64,000 bases of DNA from Rhynochetos jubatus (taxonomy: Eukaryota; Chordata; Aves; Eurypygiformes; Rhynochetidae): positions 2,108,001 to 2,172,000 of the forward strand of contig CM050655.1 of assembly GCA_027574665.1 (NCBI GenBank), given 5' to 3'. Position numbers and translations under genes: made by a program. Below the pieces are notes generated by a model. It searched no databases and was not told the DNA's origin. It saw only the letters and a program-made list of their open reading frames with translations. Positions 58,926 through 64,000 of this stretch are shown here, in pieces. Position 1 is the stretch's first letter. Each line of letters opens with the position of its first letter.

Positions 58926-60514
58926 TTTTTTTTTTGGCCAGGACTCACCAAGGCTGGATTTTTATCCCCAGACATTTCATTTTCCATCACCTGCCTACAG
59001 CCTTTGTCCTTGTGTAATGACTGGGCCATGCTTGGAAATCTAACTAAAGCATACAGGTTGTATATCCCCTATTCTTTAAAAGTGCTTCCTGATGGCTGAG
59101 GCGTGGAGAGACCTGTGTTCTTCAGGTCATGGGGAGTGGGCTTTATGGACAAGGTTTAACCGTAACAGAAGGTTTCTGCACAGATGATGTTCAGGCAAAG
59201 TTTACATCAGGTTGATTTGCAATAGTGCAATAAGACTGTAATGCTGTAATGCGATGCAATGCAATTCCATGTTGTATTTACCAGTGGAAGTGATTCTTTG
59301 CATGTTGACTTGCTTAAGCATCTCACTGCACAGTCTCCACCCCGGGACAGTGAATCCTTTCCTGATGTTCTGGGGGGAGGCAGCCATCACCTTCCACAGC
59401 TCCACCATGGAGCTCCCCCTGGCTGGCATGTCTTGGTTTCTGGTTTGCATAGAAGAGTTGTCCCACCGTTGAGAGAGACGGGATGCCATGCCACAGTACG
59501 GTATTGCAGAAATCCTTCTTTCTGCCCCAAGAGAAGGTGCATTCATTTACACGATGTTGCCTGAGAGGCTTGCATAAAATAACATAGTGGAGGTTTTACA
59601 GTACATTTGGTTAAAACCATGTTTTCCATTGTTTGTACCTAAACAGTATTTTCACTAATTACTTCTTTGATTTAAATAGCTGCTTGAAAAAACTCCAGAA
59701 AAGCAAAATATACCCCAACCAATTACACTGTGTGAGTGCCATGTATTTAAAATGTAATAAATTATCAGAATCCAAGTCAGAATTTGTTTATATAACTGCA
59801 CATACTAATTAATCCACAATTTTAATGAGATTATTTAATACGTATGCCAATTTTCTGTGCTATAGCAGCCTTTACTGGGGATCACTACACAAATTTATAA
59901 CGAGTAATATGTAACTACTTAAAATTAATTTAAATTAAATGTTAGTATGGAGTAACTTTTTAACAAGGAAATGTGTTCAAGTAGCTAGTTGTTTTGAGGT
60001 AGGATCTAAATGCACGGTGAATGGAAAAAGCTTGGAACAAAGAGTTAGAAGTGACAAGTGGCACCATCAGATATGAAAGCTGGATCAGATAAGGTTGAGG
60101 AAGAATGTTACAGAAACTGTATAAAAAGCAACTGAAATATCGCTGAAGGAAGGTTTAAGGTGTGAAGTGTTTGGATGTGCTACCACACAAGCACTTTTTG
60201 CATGTCCCCTGCAGCCAGTGAAGGAAGTACTTTCCAGGGTGAAGATGGTTTTGTCCTACTTAACAGAAAAACTGTACTTTACACCTTCAAAGTTTCTGAA
60301 GTCTTTCTAGATTTTTGCCTACTTTTGCTGCAGTTTATCTAACTCAAGGAGAGATGGGCTTTGGTTTGAGTACACTGAAACCTGTTGGACTTTTGCAAAC
60401 AAAACACTGTTTGGATTCATGTGACTCTGCCTTTATCCTTTTATCTTTTCTTGCCAGTGACTACATTATGTGTGCATATATGTACAATAGCGAGTGGTGC
60501 TGGGCTTAGACACG
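58926..60514. other. Intron sequence, nothing recognised
   Basis: A short imperfect ATGC-type tandem is near 59,238-59,265, and an AT-rich stretch runs 59,740-59,950. No gene or element was recognised. Confidence 0.55.
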
Positions 60515-60660
60515 ACTCAGAGAGGTGGTGGGATATCCGCCCTTGCAGATACTAAAAATCCAGAGTGGACAAAGCCCTTAATGACATGGACTTGCTTTTT
60601 GGGGTGCTTAGCCAGGGACCACTAGACGTCCCTTCTAACCTGAATTGTTTTATGAATCTG
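60515..60660 (+). mobile_element. Old CR1 3' end, sense
   Basis: The stretch AGAGAGGTGGTGGGATATCC, GCCCTTGCAGATACTAAAAA, TCCAGAGTGGACAAAGCCC, then AGACGTCCCTTCTAACCTGA and ATTGTTTTATGAATCTG follows the sense CR1 3' order: GAGAGGTTGTGGAGTCTCC, GGAGATATTCAAAACC, CTGGACAAGGCCCTG, GGTCCCTTCCAACC, ATTCTATGATTCTG. It is highly diverged. Confidence 0.78.
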
Positions 60661-63600
60661 ATTCCATTCCATAAACTTAAATCAATGAAAAACATCTTCT
60701 AGTTTGATTTCACTGTGCATGTCTGTTGACTAACTAGTTTTCTCATTCTAAAATGTATCTTCTCAATTTATAAGAAAATGTATTGAAGTATCAGCACAAC
60801 TAGTTGCAATTTCCTAAATGTGCTTGTGCCTTATATTTGCAGTAATGGAAATGATGTAGTGTGAGAAAACAGGCTAAAAGAACGAAGATGGGAGACTGAA
60901 AGAGAGATGGCCATGTGAATGAATCCATTAATAAGATAATTAATTTTCTCCATCCTTTAAGTATATTAAGGTTGGAAACATGCCTTAACAGATTAGCTTT
61001 CTGGGCAGATATGCAAACTTGTGTTGCTGTCTTTGATGACTTGCTTAAATTGTTGGTGTTTTATTTACTGTCTTTTACAATTATTAAAGTGATTCATTTT
61101 GGGATGACAAACAATAATTTTAGCAACTGCTGGAATAGCGGCTGTGAGCAGAATACACAGCAGGTAGTGATGCATAGTGGAGCAAGAGCCCAGCCTGACT
61201 TTCAGACCCCAGAGTGATTTTGATGATTCTGTGTTGCTAACAGATAAGCTGTAAAATGAGATAGGGCTAACTTGGGAGCTCAGAATACTTGTACAACAGA
61301 TAGTCTACAGTTTGACTGCCTTTATTTACTGATATCTTTTCCAGCTCATTTTAGCAGATTCTTTATTTGCCAGAGCATCTGGAGATCCATGTCTGATTTT
61401 TCCCATGGTGGAAAGTTCAGTTCATTTAGCTGGCTGGTTATTTTCTTGACTCTTAGTTTTATCTGTCCTTCTGTCAGAGGGGTGTGTGTGTGAAGGAAGG
61501 GATGGTAACTGGGCTACCTACCCCTGTAGTCACATAATGGCTCCTTCCCAAGAGACCAAGGAGGTAGAGTGAAAGCAGGGTAACAGGATGTCACTTTTGA
61601 AGCAGACCTGAAGTTTGTGTCTTTTTAGTACATGGCAGATTATAAACTTAAATCCTGAGTAGGACCGTGGCCCTGAAACCCCTTTGGAGATCAGCATTCC
61701 CCCACTGAATTCTTGCAGTGAGATGCGTGGACTCAGAAGGTCCACCACTGCCCGTGGCAGTCCGCAGTACTGAAACGTACGGAAATGCCATTTGTCAGCT
61801 GCAGATAAGTGTCTCCACCGGGATGTTACAGTAAAGCTACAAGAAACGAAAGACGGGACAGAGCAGAGTTCTTGTTTGGAGTTCATGTGGTCCTTGTGTC
61901 CCAGCTAAACATTGCAGCTCTTTGCTCACCGCCACTCATGGGTTTCTCCATGGCAACTGCCTTGTGTTCAGCCCCTTGTCTGTGCAGTGATTTCAGTTTC
62001 ATCTCTCATGAAGTTTTCTTAGCCAAAGGCAGTGGTGAGCGCTTCGTTCTCACGCTCGGCTGCAGTGATGATGTGGCCAGGTTGCGGTGCTGGGGACTGA
62101 GGCTGAAGGTTCACCATGGAGCACAGCTGAATTGCGGTGGAGAATCAGACACTTAGTAGTCATTGGGTCAGATCCTGCCCATGCTCTGATGAAATCCATT
62201 AATAATCCATGCCCACCCAAGCTATGGTGGTCACTGGAAATCTTGATCTTCACATCAAAGGTGTGTGTGTAGCAGTGAAATGAGATGTCTGGGAGACTTG
62301 CCGGTAGTTCTGGCATCTCACCTGTTGAAAAAGCCCAGCACGCTCAGTCCACCTACATGTGATCTCTTCAGTGCATGAATGCAAAGCAGCTGGGAAAAGA
62401 AGCCAAATGTTAGATTCCTCTTCAGCCCATCTCCTGTGGCCTTAGTTCATCTGACTTTCTTTTCTTTCAGTGCTGTCATTCTGTACCTCAGTGTTCTTAA
62501 TCCTCCTCATTAGGTAGTTCATTAATTGTGCTGATCCCTCAGTTAATCATTGCTACTCAAAAAAATATAATTGAATTTAACTTCACAACCCACCTATAGA
62601 TAGATAAAACTCCACAGAAATGTCTTGGTTTGGTTGTATTATTTTTTTAATAGTTTTTATAATTAGACTGAGAATATTCTTCCATTGACATGAGATTTAA
62701 AATATTGCTCACCCAAGGGAAATATCTTCAAGTAGTGCAAATAAGTGCTGCATTACAAAACAGAATGCTTTTAAAATAGGATGTTTTTGTTTTGCTTTAG
62801 TGTGTGTAGGCAGCTTGGGAAGATAAAGCATATATGCAATGGTTTTGGTCCCATCCCTATTTGCTGAAAAATATGATTGTATTTAGAGCTGTTCAAAACT
62901 TGGAAGATATATGCAGTACTTGTGTAAAAGCAACAACAACAAAAAAACCCTAAAGGAAAATAAAAAAAGTTTAATTAGGAAAATATTGTCAAATTTTCAT
63001 TTTATGAGGTTTTCACACTTCTAAAAATGAATACACTCTTTTTGATATATGTTTAATGAAAATAAAATCCAGAGAGATCCTTACCGAAACCATCGCTGTA
63101 ATATATTACAATGTATAATCTGTGGCTGTGGGAGATGGAAATTCCAGAAATATCTTCGTAACAAGAAGAGAATTCCTCAGAATATTGTCTCCAGCAATAA
63201 CAGGCTTTGGAAATGCAATGAACCTTTGGTCAGGAGACTTTATATTGCCCAAACTGTTTCTGTTGCAGACAGGTGGTAATGGGTATGTGGATTTCTAATG
63301 TGTTACTGTGTTTCAGAAGATGCTGATAAATGAGTGGTTGGGCTATGATTTCATGAGTGGCTTTAGCCTCTTATTTGGCTCCTGAGTGGGCAGCCATCTC
63401 ACTTGGGAGAGAAGGCGAGAGAGGGAGAGCTTTCTGCCCTCGCATGCTTTAGGACAGCACAGCTTCGATTTTGTTCTGTTCTGCAAAGTTGTGTGCCACT
63501 GAGAAGAGCTATTAAAGTCACTCACAAGCTGAATATTTGCAAATAATTTCAGCTTTAATAGCTAGCAATTCAAATCCCTTATGAAGCTTCAGAAATCTCA

Positions 63601-64000
63601 TTTAGAATATTTAGTGTGTTATCGTGTAAAATCATAGTGGAGTTTTTTATAATAGAAAATGAAATGTTGTATAATCCCTTGTACTATGAGGAGTAACAAA
63701 GCCTAAAGCAGTGAAAATACAAATACAGGTGTTCCTTTTGCTATCTTACATATCAAACAACAGAAGTAATTTGTGGTTTATGTTGTAAAGAAGATGAATG
63801 AGAGAATAGAAAGCCCTTTAAAATTTTTGTTACTTAATACGAGTTTCAAAAACTGCTCCCAGCTTGCCTTCCCCCATCCACAGTCCTCGAACTGCAGGCG
63901 TATCCTCCTAGGACGGGTTTTCATTTCAAAGTGTTTGTGTGCAATACTCCAGGGAACAGAAACCACTTGCGATCCTGAAGTTGGTGGTTCTGCTCCATCT
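60661..64000. other. Intron sequence, nothing recognised
   Basis: AT-rich, with A-rich low complexity at 62,930-62,970. No PRKG1 exon, RNA gene or mobile element was identified up to the window end. Confidence 0.55.

Overview
This 64 kb window is vertebrate nuclear DNA, almost certainly from a bird. It is dense in CR1 non-LTR retrotransposon copies and carries a solo LTR of a type widespread in avian genomes. It also holds one short, perfectly readable exon of PRKG1 (cGMP-dependent protein kinase 1) on the + strand. The CR1 3' ends (GGTCCCTTCCAACC followed by ATTCTATGATTCTATGA-like tails) and the LTR sequence fit a neoavian bird, but that narrower placement is inference. There are no operons, tRNA or rRNA genes, or CRISPR arrays.

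Layout. The only host coding sequence I can support is 33286-33399, a 114-nt phase 1-1 exon encoding the core of cGMP-binding site A. Everything else behaves as intron: more than 33 kb upstream and more than 30 kb downstream. Neither neighbouring PRKG1 exon was recognised here, consistent with the very large introns known for this gene. Position 1 to about 850 is an antisense, truncated CR1 reverse-transcriptase fragment. Old antisense CR1 3' ends lie near 12.3, 15.8, 42.7 and 49.6 kb. A rearranged antisense CR1 with an inverted 5' piece is at 14.9-15.5 kb, and a hexanucleotide microsatellite abuts a sense CR1 at 15.9-16.6 kb. A solo LTR (839 bp, 5-bp target duplication GGAAG, read on the minus strand) occupies 20.76-21.60 kb. 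Another antisense CR1 is at 22.5-22.9 kb, and a perfect 42-bp tandem duplication is at 27.06-27.14 kb. A nearly full-length sense CR1 at 28.0-32.2 kb has recognisable ORF1 (esterase type) and ORF2 (endonuclease plus reverse transcriptase), both broken. Two younger, 5'-truncated sense CR1 copies are at 51.9-52.8 and 58.0-58.9 kb, and an old sense 3' end is at 60.5 kb.

How it works together. The host content is one constitutive-looking coding exon of a cytosolic kinase, flanked by a strong donor and a pyrimidine-rich acceptor. The mobile elements are passengers in the introns. All CR1 copies with recognisable protein regions are truncated or carry frameshifts or stops, and two copies have also lost a catalytic Asp of the reverse transcriptase. 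No previously undescribed system was found. The best leads are structural: a CR1 twin-priming product, a doubled CR1 tail, a guanine-run expansion, the tandem duplication, and two AT-rich clusters of homeodomain-type sites that could be conserved enhancers. Judging those needs alignment to other genomes.
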